Part shown: positions 9,402 to 18,329 of the stretch, piece after piece
How positions within the stretch are numbered: the stretch's first letter is position 1
How the letters are laid out: each line of letters begins with the position of its first letter
From: Pseudomonas lundensis
GTDB lineage: Bacteria > Pseudomonadota > Gammaproteobacteria > Pseudomonadales > Pseudomonadaceae
DNA length: 64,000 nt
Direction: 5' to 3'
Assembly: GCF_001042985.1 (NCBI RefSeq)
Contig: NZ_JYKY01000021.1
Span: forward strand, 33,606-97,605
Program-made: the position numbers and the translations under genes
Notes under the pieces: generated by a model
Told to the model about the DNA's origin: nothing
The model's input: only the letters and a program-made list of their open reading frames with translations
Database searches by the model: none

Positions 9402-10259
9402 ATGACTTCTGTACAGTCCTCGACCCGGTTGCCTTGCGGCAACCGGGTTCTTGATTTGGCCCACACGCACGTGATGGGCATTCTCAACGTAACCCCTGAC
9501 TCTTTCTCTGATGGTGGTCGGTTCGCTCGCCTGGATGCGGCTTTGCGTCATGCGCAGGCGATGGTTCAGGCGGGAGCAACGCTCATCGATGTGGGCGGCG
9601 AGTCAACCCGTCCGGGTGCGCGTGCGGTCACAGCGCAGGAAGAGTTGGAGCGTGTTGCACCTGTTGTTGAGCTCATCAGTCGTGAGCTCGATGTCATTAT
9701 TTCTGTCGACACCTCCACGCCTGTCGTAATGACCGAGTCGGCGAGTCTTGGTGCTGGCTTGATCAATGATGTGCGTTCATTGCGCCGAGAGGATGCGCTG
9801 GAGGCGGCCGCTGCAACAGGATTGCCTGTGTGTCTTATGCATATGCTGGGTGAGCCCGGCGACATGCAGAATGACCCGCATTACGGTGATCTGGTGGGCG
9901 AGGTATCCGCATTTCTTGCGGATCGAATGAAAGTTTGCGCTTCGGCCGGCATTGAGGTTGAGCGGATCATTCTTGATCCGGGGTTTGGCTTTGCCAAAAC
10001 CCTTCAGCACAATTTGAGCCTGTTCAAGCACATGGAGGCATTGCATGCGCTGGGGCGGCCTTTGCTAGTAGGCGTATCGCGTAAAAGCATGATCGGGCAG
10101 GCCTTGAATAGGCCAGTTACAGATCGCTTGTCCGGCAGTCTGGCGTTGGCGGCATTGGCAGTGACCAAAGGTGCGCGTATCTTGCGTGTCCATGATGTAG
10201 CCGAAACGGTTGATGTGGTACGGATGATCGCAGCGGTAGAGTCCGCCGACCAAGAATGA
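9402..10259 (+). CDS. folP: Dihydropteroate synthase
   Basis: FolP condenses p-aminobenzoate with dihydropterin pyrophosphate in folate synthesis and is the sulfonamide target. The 285-residue protein has the signature MGILNVTPDSFSDGG near 23-38 and the pterin-binding blocks DVGGESTRPGA, ILDPGFGFAK and GVSRKSMIG. It lies 8 bases after ftsH and 10 before glmM, in the classic ftsH-folP-glmM operon. Confidence 0.97.
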   Translation: MTSVQSSTRLPCGNRVLDLAHTHVMGILNVTPDSFSDGGRFARLDAALRHAQAMVQAGATLIDVGGESTRPGARAVTAQEELERVAPVVELISRELDVIISVDTSTPVVMTESASLGAGLINDVRSLRREDALEAAAATGLPVCLMHMLGEPGDMQNDPHYGDLVGEVSAFLADRMKVCASAGIEVERIILDPGFGFAKTLQHNLSLFKHMEALHALGRPLLVGVSRKSMIGQALNRPVTDRLSGSLALAALAVTKGARILRVHDVAETVDVVRMIAAVESADQE

Positions 10260-10269
10260 TGGAGCAAGT

Positions 10270-11607
10270 ATGACGAAGAAATATTTTGGCACTGACGGCA
10301 TTCGCGGTCGGGTCGGCGTTTACCCCATTACCCCTGATTTCATGCTCAAGCTGGGCTGGGCGGCGGGTATGGCGTTTCGCAGTATGGGTGCTTGCCGGAT
10401 TCTGGTCGGTAAAGACACGCGGATTTCCGGTTACATGTTTGAGTCTGCACTAGAGGCCGGGTTGTCGGCTGCAGGGGCGGATGTCATGTTGCTGGGGCCG
10501 ATGCCTACACCGGCAATCGCGTACCTGACACGCACTTTTCATGCAGAAGCCGGGATTGTAATCAGCGCTTCACACAATCCTCATGATGATAACGGCATCA
10601 AGTTTTTCTCGGGTGAGGGTGCCAAGCTCCCTGATGAAGTCGAGTTGATGATCGAAGAGTTGCTTGATGCGCCGATGACTGTGGTTGATTCCGGTAAGTT
10701 GGGCAAGGTCTCGCGCATCAACGACGCGTCAGGGCGATACATCGAATTTTGTAAGAGTAGTGTCCCGACAAGCACCAACTTCAATGGTCTGAAGATCGTT
10801 ATCGATTGTGCTCATGGTGCGACGTATAAAGTTGCCCCCAGTGTGTTCAAAGAGCTGGGTGCCGAGGTGACGGTGTTATCGGCTCAGCCGAATGGCCTCA
10901 ACATCAATGACAATTGCGGCTCGACCCATATGGGGCAATTGCAAGCGGCCGTACTCGCTGAGCATGCGGACCTGGGCATTGCCTTTGATGGTGATGGCGA
11001 CCGGGTGCTGATGGTGGATCACACGGGTGCAATCGTGGATGGTGATGAGTTGCTATTCATCATTGCGCGAGATCTGCATGAGCGTGGCAAGTTGCAAGGT
11101 GGTGTGGTCGGCACGCTGATGAGCAATCTTGGACTTGAGTTGGCCTTGGCTGATCTAGGTATTCCTTTTGTGCGTGCCAACGTGGGTGACCGGTACGTTA
11201 TTGCGGGTCTTCAAGAGCGCGACTGGCAAGTGGGTGGCGAAAACTCAGGTCATATTGTCTGCTTTCAACACACAACGACCGGCGATGCGATCATTGCTGC
11301 GCTTCAGGTGTTGCTGTCTTTGCGTCGTCGTGAGGAAAGCCTTGCCCAGTCGCGTCAGGCCGTTCGCAAATGCCCTCAGGTTTTGCTTAATGTTCGGTTC
11401 TCGGGTGGTGTAAATCCCGTCGAGCATCCGGCCGTCAAGGAGGCGTGCGCGCAAGTTACGGAGGCGATGAAAGGCCGCGGTCGTGTGCTTTTGCGTAAGT
11501 CGGGTACAGAGCCATTGGTGCGGGTCATGGTCGAAGGCGACGACGAAATCATGGTCCGTGGCTATGCAGAAGAGCTGGCAAAACTTGTAAGTGAAGTTTG
11601 TGCTTGA
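10270..11607 (+). CDS. glmM: Phosphoglucosamine mutase
   Basis: GlmM converts glucosamine-6-P to glucosamine-1-P for UDP-GlcNAc, peptidoglycan and LPS. The 445-residue protein shows the phosphoserine loop ISASHNPHDDNG (Ser near 102), the metal site DGDGDRV near 241-247, the sugar loop GENSGH and the C-terminal phosphate-binding RKSGTEPLVRVM. GGAGCAAG precedes ATG 10270. Confidence 0.98.
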   Translation: MTKKYFGTDGIRGRVGVYPITPDFMLKLGWAAGMAFRSMGACRILVGKDTRISGYMFESALEAGLSAAGADVMLLGPMPTPAIAYLTRTFHAEAGIVISASHNPHDDNGIKFFSGEGAKLPDEVELMIEELLDAPMTVVDSGKLGKVSRINDASGRYIEFCKSSVPTSTNFNGLKIVIDCAHGATYKVAPSVFKELGAEVTVLSAQPNGLNINDNCGSTHMGQLQAAVLAEHADLGIAFDGDGDRVLMVDHTGAIVDGDELLFIIARDLHERGKLQGGVVGTLMSNLGLELALADLGIPFVRANVGDRYVIAGLQERDWQVGGENSGHIVCFQHTTTGDAIIAALQVLLSLRRREESLAQSRQAVRKCPQVLLNVRFSGGVNPVEHPAVKEACAQVTEAMKGRGRVLLRKSGTEPLVRVMVEGDDEIMVRGYAEELAKLVSEVCA

Positions 11608-11673
11608 ATTCGGCTTGCCAGCGCGGATGTGGTTGGGTAACATCTGCGCCCACTTTGACCGACGAGGTAAAGC

Positions 11674-12429
11674 ATGCGCCGCAAGATGGTAGCTGGTAAC
11701 TGGAAAATGCACGGTACCCGCGCTAGCGTCGCAGAGCTGATCGATGGTCTGCGTAAGTTGGACTTGCCGAGTGTTGTTGAAACTGCAGTTTTCCCATCTG
11801 ACTTGTTTATTGAGCGTGTAATCAATGGCTTGAAAGATACGCCAATCTCGGTTGGTGCTCAGGATGCAGCGGTAGATGCAAAGCAAGGTGCGCTCACTGG
11901 TGAGATATCTTCAAGCCAGTTGGTGGATGCGGGTTGCAAGCTGGTGCTGATAGGGCACTCTGAACGCCGCCTGATTTTGGGTGAGTCGAACGAGACGCTG
12001 AATCGCAAGTTTGCAGCTGCTCAGTCTTCAGGCTTGACGCCAGTGTTGTGTATAGGGGAAACCCTGGAGCAGCGCGAAGCAGGGCAAACGCTTGAAGTGG
12101 TAGAGCGTCAGCTGAACGCAGTGATTGATGAGTTCGGTATTGATGCCTTTGCAAAGGCAGTGATTGCGTACGAGCCGGTCTGGGCCATTGGCACCGGGCT
12201 GACCGCAACACCGCAGCAAGCGCAAGATGTGCATGCGGCCATTCGCGCACAACTGGCGCAGAAGAATTCTGAAGTGGCACAAGGTGTGCGGCTTCTATAC
12301 GGCGGCAGCGTGAAGGCGGCCAATGCGGTCGAACTGTTCAGCATGCCGGATATCGATGGGGGGCTCATTGGTGGGGCTTCCCTGAATGCAGATGAGTTCG
12401 GTGCGATCTGTCGCGCCGCGGGAAACTGA
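11674..12429 (+). CDS. tpiA: Triosephosphate isomerase
   Basis: TpiA interconverts dihydroxyacetone phosphate and glyceraldehyde-3-P. The 251-residue TIM barrel has NWKMHG (Lys near 11), catalytic His in IGHSERR near 96, Glu in AYEPVWAIGTG near 168 and the C-terminal YGGSVK phosphate loop. secG starts 4 bases after the stop. Confidence 0.98.
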   Translation: MRRKMVAGNWKMHGTRASVAELIDGLRKLDLPSVVETAVFPSDLFIERVINGLKDTPISVGAQDAAVDAKQGALTGEISSSQLVDAGCKLVLIGHSERRLILGESNETLNRKFAAAQSSGLTPVLCIGETLEQREAGQTLEVVERQLNAVIDEFGIDAFAKAVIAYEPVWAIGTGLTATPQQAQDVHAAIRAQLAQKNSEVAQGVRLLYGGSVKAANAVELFSMPDIDGGLIGGASLNADEFGAICRAAGN

Positions 12430-12433
12430 GAAA

Positions 12434-12817
12434 ATGCTGGAAACAGTCGTAGTCGTTTTTCATCTGTTGGGTGCATTGGGCGTCATTGCTCTGGTATTGC
12501 TGCAACAGGGTAAGGGTGCGGATGCTGGAGCATCTTTCGGAGCAGGTGCATCAAATACTGTGTTCGGAAGCCAAGGTTCCTCTACCTTTCTTAGTAAGTT
12601 TACTGCTATACTTGCCGCAGGTTTTTTCATAACCAGCTTAGGGTTAGGTTACTTTGCTAAAGAGAAAGCTCAAGAGCTGACTCAAGTAGGTTTGCCAGAT
12701 CCAGCAGTATTGGAAGCGCCAAAGCAACAACCGGCTTCAGATGATGTGCCGGTGCTTCAAGAGCAAAAGTCGGCTTCTCCAGCGACGGACGTACCTCCAG
12801 CTCAAGAGCAAAAGTAA
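12434..12817 (+). CDS. secG: Preprotein translocase subunit SecG
   Basis: SecG is the small non-essential subunit of the SecYEG channel. ATG 12434 gives 127 residues. Two membrane segments (3-22 and about 55-73) flank the conserved LLQQGKGADAGASFGAGAS and VFGSQG loop. The C-terminal tail is extended, polar and Pro/Gln-rich, with the repeat QEQK occurring twice. It lies directly after tpiA and before the tRNA pair, as in other pseudomonads. Confidence 0.96.
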   Translation: MLETVVVVFHLLGALGVIALVLLQQGKGADAGASFGAGASNTVFGSQGSSTFLSKFTAILAAGFFITSLGLGYFAKEKAQELTQVGLPDPAVLEAPKQQPASDDVPVLQEQKSASPATDVPPAQEQK

Positions 12818-12845
12818 AACGGGTTTCATGATGTAACGTAGTATT

Positions 12846-12931
12846 GCCGAGGTGGTGGAATTGGTAGACACGCAACCTTGAGGTGGTTGTGCCCATAGGG
12901 TGTAGGGGTTCGAGTCCCCTTCTCGGTACCA
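12846..12931 (+). tRNA. tRNA-Leu(GAG)
   Basis: An 86-nt class II tRNA. Acceptor GCCGAGG pairs with TCTCGGT before ACCA, the anticodon stem CAACC/GGTTG encloses loop TTGAGGT with anticodon GAG, there is a variable arm, and the T arm GGGGTTCGAGTCCCC is present. CCA is encoded. Confidence 0.97.
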
Positions 12932-12943
12932 ATTATCAGGAAT

Positions 12944-12965
12944 GCCCGCAATAGCGGGCTTTCTT
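12944..12965 (+). terminator. Terminator-like hairpin after tRNA-Leu
   Basis: GCCCGC (12944-12949) pairs with GCGGGC (12954-12959) and is followed by TTTCTT. Confidence 0.6.
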
Positions 12966-13027
12966 GTATGTGGAAGGTTGGATTGACCCTGAAAGGGATC
13001 AACCGTATACTTCCGCTCCAGCTTTGT

Positions 13028-13104
<77 letters not shown>

Positions 13105-13114
13105 GTTTTAGCGG

Positions 13115-13137
13115 AGCCCCTAATTCAGGGGCTTTTT
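13115..13137 (+). terminator. Rho-independent terminator after tRNA-fMet
   Basis: AGCCCCT (13115-13121) pairs with AGGGGCT (13127-13133), followed by five T residues. Confidence 0.85.
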
Positions 13138-13183
13138 GTTAACTGGACACTTTATAACGTCGGTATTCAACGGCGTTTCAGGG

Positions 13184-13205
13184 ATGGGCGCTTCGCCCAT
13201 TTTTT
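13184..13205 (+). terminator. Hairpin with T run in the rimP leader
   Basis: ATGGGCG (13184-13190) pairs with CGCCCAT (13194-13200) and is followed by six T. It sits 42 bases before rimP and downstream of the tRNA-fMet terminator, so it may be an attenuator of the rimP-nusA-infB operon rather than a second tRNA terminator. Confidence 0.65.
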
Positions 13206-13246
13206 CATTCTGCATAGCATGCACAAACATGCACTAGGGGGTTCAG

Positions 13247-13705
13247 GTGTCGAGCAAGCTAGAACAGTTGCAGGCCTTGTTGGCCCCGGTGGTCGTGGCC
13301 CTTGGCTATGAATGCTGGGGTATTGAATTTTCGGCTCAAGGCCGCCATTCAATGTTGCGTGTGTATATCGACAAGGAAGGCGGTGTATTGGTGGACGATT
13401 GCGCCATCGTGAGCCGTCAGATCAGTGGCGTACTGGATGTTGAAGATCCTATCGCCGTTGAATACACCCTTGAAGTTTCCTCTCCTGGCATGGAACGCCC
13501 TCTGTTCACGCTTGAACAGTTTGCCAAGTATGCCGGTGAGCAAGTGAAGATCAAGCTGCGGTCGCCATTCGAAGGGCGTCGCAACTTTCAGGGCCTTCTG
13601 CGCGGCGTAGAGGAACAGGATATCGTGGTGCAAGTTGAAGACCATGAGTTCCTGCTGCCGATCGATATGATCGACAAGGCCAACATTATTCCCAGTTTTG
13701 ACTGA
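13247..13705 (+). CDS. rimP: Ribosome maturation factor RimP
   Basis: RimP is needed for 30S subunit maturation. GTG at 13247 is preceded by AGGGGG. The 152-residue protein has the YECWGIEF motif, the RVYIDKEGGVLVDDCAIVSR block and the EVSSPGMERPL signature. It is the first gene of rimP-nusA-infB-rbfA-truB. Confidence 0.96.
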   Translation: MSSKLEQLQALLAPVVVALGYECWGIEFSAQGRHSMLRVYIDKEGGVLVDDCAIVSRQISGVLDVEDPIAVEYTLEVSSPGMERPLFTLEQFAKYAGEQVKIKLRSPFEGRRNFQGLLRGVEEQDIVVQVEDHEFLLPIDMIDKANIIPSFD

Positions 13706-13752
13706 GACGCGGATCCCGCGGATCCAATGGCTTGCGAAAGGCGAGGCGTACG

Positions 13753-15234
13753 ATGAGCAAAGAAGTACTGCTGGTTGTTGAGTCGGTGTCCAATGAAAAG
13801 GGCGTACCGGCAAACGTTATTTTTGAAGCGCTGGAGCTGGCTCTGGCCACTGCTACCAAAAAGCGTTTTGAAGACGAAGTCGAACTGCGTGTGGAGATCA
13901 ATCGCCACACCGGTAACTATGAGACGTTCCGTCGCTGGACCGTGGTCGAAGACGAAGATCTGGATGATCCAGCAATCGAGTTGGCGGTTGACCAGGCGCA
14001 GGCGAAACAGCCAGGCGCGGTGGCCGGTGACATTATCGAAGAAAAAATCGATTCCATCGAATTCGGCCGGATTGCTGCACAAACTGCCAAGCAGGTAATT
14101 GTGCAAAAGGTCCGCGAAGCTGAACGTGCTCAAGTCGTTGATGCCTATCGCGAGCGTCTTGGCGAAATTATTTCCGGCACTGTCAAGAAAGTAACGCGTG
14201 ACAATGTAATCGTCGACCTGGGCAATAACGCTGAAGCGTTGCTGGCCCGTGAAGACATCATTCCGCGTGAAACTTTCCGTGTTGGCGTAAGACTTCGTGC
14301 GTTGTTGAAAGAGATTCGCACCGAGAACCGTGGTCCTCAGCTGATCCTGTCGCGTACCGCGCCTGAAATGCTGATCGAACTGTTCCGGATCGAAGTTCCT
14401 GAGATCTCCGAAGGCCTGATCGAAGTGATGGCGGCCTCCCGCGATCCTGGATCTCGCGCTAAAATAGCCGTTCGTTCCAAAGACAAACGCATTGATCCGC
14501 AAGGTGCTTGCATTGGTATGCGCGGTTCGCGCGTCCAGGCAGTGTCCGGCGAATTGGGCGGGGAGCGAGTGGATATCGTTCTGTGGGATGAGAATCCGGC
14601 GCAGTTCGTGATCAACGCAATGTCGCCTGCTGAAGTGGCGGCAATTATTGTCGACGAAGATGCCCATGCAATGGACATCGCCGTTGGCGCAGACAATCTG
14701 GCCCAGGCGATTGGTCGCGGCGGTCAGAACGTACGTTTGGCTAGCCAGTTGACTGGCTGGACCCTGAACGTGATGACCGAATCGGACATCCAGGCTAAGC
14801 AGCAAGCAGAGACCGGTGACATTCTGCGCAACTTCATCGAAGAACTCGAAGTTGATGAAGAGTTGGCGCAGGTACTGGTTGATGAGGGCTTCACCAGCCT
14901 GGAAGAGATTGCCTACGTACCGGTGGAGGAGATGCTCAACATCGACGGCTTTGACGAGGATATCGTCAACGAGCTTCGCGCTCGGGCCAAGGATCGTTTG
15001 TTGACCAAAGCCATCGCTACTGAGGAAAAGCTGGCAGACGCCCATCCGGCCGAAGACCTGCTCTCGCTTGAGGGTATGGACAAGGATTTGGCGATGGAAC
15101 TGGCGGTGCGCGGCGTAATTACCCGCGAAGACCTGGCCGAGCAGTCTATTGACGACCTGCTCGACATCGACGGCATTGACGATGATCGTGCCGGCAAGTT
15201 GATCATGGCCGCCCGAGCCCATTGGTTCGAGTAA
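13753..15234 (+). CDS. nusA: Transcription termination/antitermination protein NusA
   Basis: NusA binds RNA polymerase and modulates pausing, termination and antitermination. ATG 13753 gives 493 residues (MSKEVLLVVESVSNEKGVP). In order: the N-terminal polymerase-binding domain, an S1 domain (GEIISGTVKKVTRDNVIVDL near 136), two KH domains (GACIGMRGSRVQAV near 255, AIGRGGQNVRLA near 320) and two acidic C-terminal repeats (ELEVDEELAQVLVDEGF, GMDKDLAMELAVRGV). Confidence 0.97.
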   Translation: MSKEVLLVVESVSNEKGVPANVIFEALELALATATKKRFEDEVELRVEINRHTGNYETFRRWTVVEDEDLDDPAIELAVDQAQAKQPGAVAGDIIEEKIDSIEFGRIAAQTAKQVIVQKVREAERAQVVDAYRERLGEIISGTVKKVTRDNVIVDLGNNAEALLAREDIIPRETFRVGVRLRALLKEIRTENRGPQLILSRTAPEMLIELFRIEVPEISEGLIEVMAASRDPGSRAKIAVRSKDKRIDPQGACIGMRGSRVQAVSGELGGERVDIVLWDENPAQFVINAMSPAEVAAIIVDEDAHAMDIAVGADNLAQAIGRGGQNVRLASQLTGWTLNVMTESDIQAKQQAETGDILRNFIEELEVDEELAQVLVDEGFTSLEEIAYVPVEEMLNIDGFDEDIVNELRARAKDRLLTKAIATEEKLADAHPAEDLLSLEGMDKDLAMELAVRGVITREDLAEQSIDDLLDIDGIDDDRAGKLIMAARAHWFE

Positions 15235-15261
15235 TTAGGCGCGGCCTGAGGAGAGAAATGC

Positions 15262-17766
15262 ATGACGCAAGTCACGGTGAAACAACTGGCCGATGAGGTC
15301 AAAACACCGGTTGAGCGCCTGTTGCAGCAGATGCGTGAGGCAGGTCTGCCGCACACCGCCGCCGAGCAGAATGTAACCGACAGTGAGAAGCAAGCTCTGC
15401 TGACTCACTTGAAAAGCAGCCACAAGGCGAAAGTGGAAGAACCGCGCAAAATCACTTTGCAGCGTAAAACCACCAGCACCCTGCGTGTCGCTGGCAGCAA
15501 AAGCATCAGCGTTGAAGTACGCAAGAAGAAAGTCTTCGTACAGCGCAGCCCGGAAGAAATCGAAGCTGAGCGCAAGCGTGAGCTGGATGAACGCCGCGCA
15601 GTAGAAAATGCTGCACGTCAAAAGGCTGAAGAAGAATCCAAGCGTCGCGCCGAAGAAGAAGCGCGCCGTCAGCCTGCCTCGACTCCGGCCGCCGCGGCAC
15701 CTGCCGCGCCTGCTCCGGCGCAAGCTGCTCCTGCAGCAGCGCCAGCACCTGCGCCAGCCGCCGATGCACGTAAGCGTGATGAACAGCGTCGTCCGGACAA
15801 ACCACGCGCAGACGACAACAATCGTCGCGGCAGTGGTGATGGCGAGCGTAAAAATGCTCCTCATCGTGCATCGGTTAAAGAAAAAGCCCCTGCACCACGT
15901 GTTGCTCCGCGCACTTCTGACGAAGAAAGCGATAGCTTCCGCCGTGGCGGTCGTGGCAAAGGCAAGCTGAAAAAACGTAACGCGCACGGTTTCCAGAGCC
16001 CGACCGGCCCGGTTGTTCGTGACGTACAGATTGGCGAGACCATCACTGTCGGCGATTTGGCTGCGCAGATGTCGGTCAAGGCTGCTGAAGTCATCAAGTT
16101 CATGTTCAAGCTGGGTACTCCGGCCACCATCAACCAGGTTCTGGATCAGGAAACTGCCCAGTTGGTTGCTGAAGAACTGGGCCATAAAGTGACGCTGGTC
16201 AGCGACAACGCCCTGGAAGATTCCCTGGCCGAGTCCTTGAAGTTCGAAGGCGAGTCGTTCTCCCGTGCTCCGGTTGTGACCGTAATGGGTCACGTTGACC
16301 ACGGTAAAACGTCCCTGCTCGACTACATTCGTCGTGCCAAGGTTGCGGCTGGCGAAGCAGGCGGTATCACCCAGCACATCGGTGCATACCACGTTGAAAC
16401 CGAACGCGGCATGGTCACGTTCCTCGATACCCCGGGTCACGCTGCGTTTACCGCAATGCGTGCACGTGGTGCCAAGGCAACTGACATCGTGATTCTGGTT
16501 GTGGCTGCTGACGACGGCGTCATGCCGCAAACCATCGAAGCTGTACAGCATGCGAAAGCAGCTGGCGTGCCGCTGGTGGTTGCAGTGAACAAAATCGACA
16601 AGCCAGGTGCTGACCTCGATCGCATCCGCAGCGAGTTGTCCGTCCACGGCGTGACCTCGGAAGAGTGGGGTGGTGACACTCCGTTTGTTTCGGTCTCGGC
16701 GAAAATGGGTACTGGCGTTGACGAGTTGCTCGAAGCCGTCTTGCTGCAAGCTGAAGTTCTGGAACTCAAGGCCACTCCATCGGCTCCAGGCCGTGGCGTA
16801 GTTGTCGAGTCCCGTCTGGACAAAGGCCGTGGCCCTGTTGCGACCGTGCTGGTTCAAGACGGTACCCTGCGTCAAGGCGACATGGTTCTGGTCGGTTCCA
16901 ATTATGGCCGTATCCGCGCCATGCTCGATGAGAACGGCAAGGCCATCAAGGAAGCCGGTCCATCCATCCCTGTCGAGATTCTCGGCCTGGACGGTACGCC
17001 AGACGCTGGCGACGAGATGAGCGTAATGACTGACGAGAAGAAGGCACGTGAAGTTGCCCTGTTCCGTCAAGGCAAGTTCCGCGAAGTGAAACTGGCGCGT
17101 GCTCATGCAGGCAAGCTGGAAAACATCTTCGAGAACATGGGCCAGGAAGAGAAGAAGACGCTTAACATCGTCCTCAAATCTGACGTCCGTGGTTCGCTGG
17201 AAGCCCTGCAGGGCGCCCTGAGCGGCCTGGGTAACGACGAAGTGCAAGTGCGTGTAGTGGGCGGCGGCGTCGGTGGTATCACCGAAAGCGACGCAAACCT
17301 GGCACTGGCCTCCAACGCTGTATTGTTCGGCTTCAACGTGCGTGCTGATGCTGGCGCTCGCAAGATTGTCGAGCAGGAAGGCCTGGACATGCGTTACTAC
17401 AACGTCATCTACGACATCATCGAAGACGTCAAGAAAGCCCTTACCGGCATGCTTGGCAGCGATGTCCGCGAGAACATCCTGGGTATTGCTGAAGTTCGCG
17501 ACGTATTCCGTTCGCCGAAGTTTGGTGCCATCGCAGGTTGCATGGTGCTCGAAGGTGTTGTTCACCGTAACCGTCCAATCCGCGTACTTCGTGACGACAT
17601 CGTTATCTTTGAAGGCGAGCTGGAATCTCTGCGCCGCTTCAAGGATGACGCTGCCGAAGTGCGTGCCGGCATGGAATGCGGTATCGGCGTCAAGAGCTAC
17701 AACGACGTTAAAGTCGGCGACAAGATCGAAGTGTTCGAGAAGGTCCAGGTTGCTCGCAGCCTCTAA
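15262..17766 (+). CDS. infB: Translation initiation factor IF-2
   Basis: IF-2 is the GTPase that brings fMet-tRNA to the 30S subunit. Of its 834 residues the first ~310 are a basic, Ala/Pro/Glu-rich linker after the IF2 N-terminal domain (QVTVKQLADEVKTPVERLL). The G domain follows with G1 GHVDHGKT near 346, DTPGH, and NKID. Domains II-IV carry the conserved end (YNDVKVGDKIEVFEKV). rbfA follows after 158 bases that include a terminator. Confidence 0.98.
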   Translation: MTQVTVKQLADEVKTPVERLLQQMREAGLPHTAAEQNVTDSEKQALLTHLKSSHKAKVEEPRKITLQRKTTSTLRVAGSKSISVEVRKKKVFVQRSPEEIEAERKRELDERRAVENAARQKAEEESKRRAEEEARRQPASTPAAAAPAAPAPAQAAPAAAPAPAPAADARKRDEQRRPDKPRADDNNRRGSGDGERKNAPHRASVKEKAPAPRVAPRTSDEESDSFRRGGRGKGKLKKRNAHGFQSPTGPVVRDVQIGETITVGDLAAQMSVKAAEVIKFMFKLGTPATINQVLDQETAQLVAEELGHKVTLVSDNALEDSLAESLKFEGESFSRAPVVTVMGHVDHGKTSLLDYIRRAKVAAGEAGGITQHIGAYHVETERGMVTFLDTPGHAAFTAMRARGAKATDIVILVVAADDGVMPQTIEAVQHAKAAGVPLVVAVNKIDKPGADLDRIRSELSVHGVTSEEWGGDTPFVSVSAKMGTGVDELLEAVLLQAEVLELKATPSAPGRGVVVESRLDKGRGPVATVLVQDGTLRQGDMVLVGSNYGRIRAMLDENGKAIKEAGPSIPVEILGLDGTPDAGDEMSVMTDEKKAREVALFRQGKFREVKLARAHAGKLENIFENMGQEEKKTLNIVLKSDVRGSLEALQGALSGLGNDEVQVRVVGGGVGGITESDANLALASNAVLFGFNVRADAGARKIVEQEGLDMRYYNVIYDIIEDVKKALTGMLGSDVRENILGIAEVRDVFRSPKFGAIAGCMVLEGVVHRNRPIRVLRDDIVIFEGELESLRRFKDDAAEVRAGMECGIGVKSYNDVKVGDKIEVFEKVQVARSL

Positions 17767-17837
17767 ATCGCGAGCCTCAAGAGCCAGGACGTCCCGCGGC
17801 ATGCCAATGCACGTGGCCCGTCCCGGACTCTAAACGC

Positions 17838-17872
17838 AACGCCCGGTCCGGCTTCTGTCTGGCCGGGCGTTT
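17838..17872 (+). terminator. Hairpin between infB and rbfA
   Basis: AACGCCCGG (17838-17846) pairs with CCGGGCGTT (17863-17871) and is followed by a short T run. It is probably a partial terminator that lowers rbfA-truB expression relative to infB. Confidence 0.65.
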
Positions 17873-17924
17873 GCCGCTTTCAGAACGCATGGGTTTCCCA
17901 TGGGTGAGTAACAGGTAACAAGAC

Positions 17925-18326
17925 ATGGCAAAAGAATACAGCCGTACCCAACGTATCGGCGATCAGATGCAGCGAGAGCTGGCACAGCTGATCCGTCGTG
18001 AAGTCAAAGATCCGCGTGTGGGTCTGGTCACCATTACTGCTGTTGAAGTCAGCCGTGACGTGGGTCACGCCAAGATCTTCATCACCGTAATGGGGCAGGA
18101 CAACGCTGAAGATATCGCTCAGACCATCAAGGTACTGAACTCGGCGGCTGGTTTCCTGCGTATGCAACTGGCGCGTGAAATGAAGCTGCGCAGTGTTCCT
18201 CAGCTGCACTTCCACTACGACGAAAGCGTCGTGCGTGGCGCGCACCTGTCTGCGTTGATCGAGCGTGCAGTGGCTGAAGACAATCAGCATCCCGATGCGA
18301 CTGCTCCCGAAGACACCAAGGAGTAA
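17925..18326 (+). CDS. rbfA: 30S ribosome-binding factor RbfA
   Basis: RbfA is a cold-shock factor for 16S 5'-end maturation. The 133-residue single KH-like domain has the RIGDQMQRELAQLIRREVKDPR start and the conserved LRMQLAREMKLRSVPQLHF block. truB starts 3 bases after the stop. Confidence 0.97.
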   Translation: MAKEYSRTQRIGDQMQRELAQLIRREVKDPRVGLVTITAVEVSRDVGHAKIFITVMGQDNAEDIAQTIKVLNSAAGFLRMQLAREMKLRSVPQLHFHYDESVVRGAHLSALIERAVAEDNQHPDATAPEDTKE

Positions 18327-18329
18327 CCG

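Noticed and set aside
15235..17802. 855-codon open frame antisense to infB
   Set aside because: Shadow of infB; low-complexity composition and no ribosome site.
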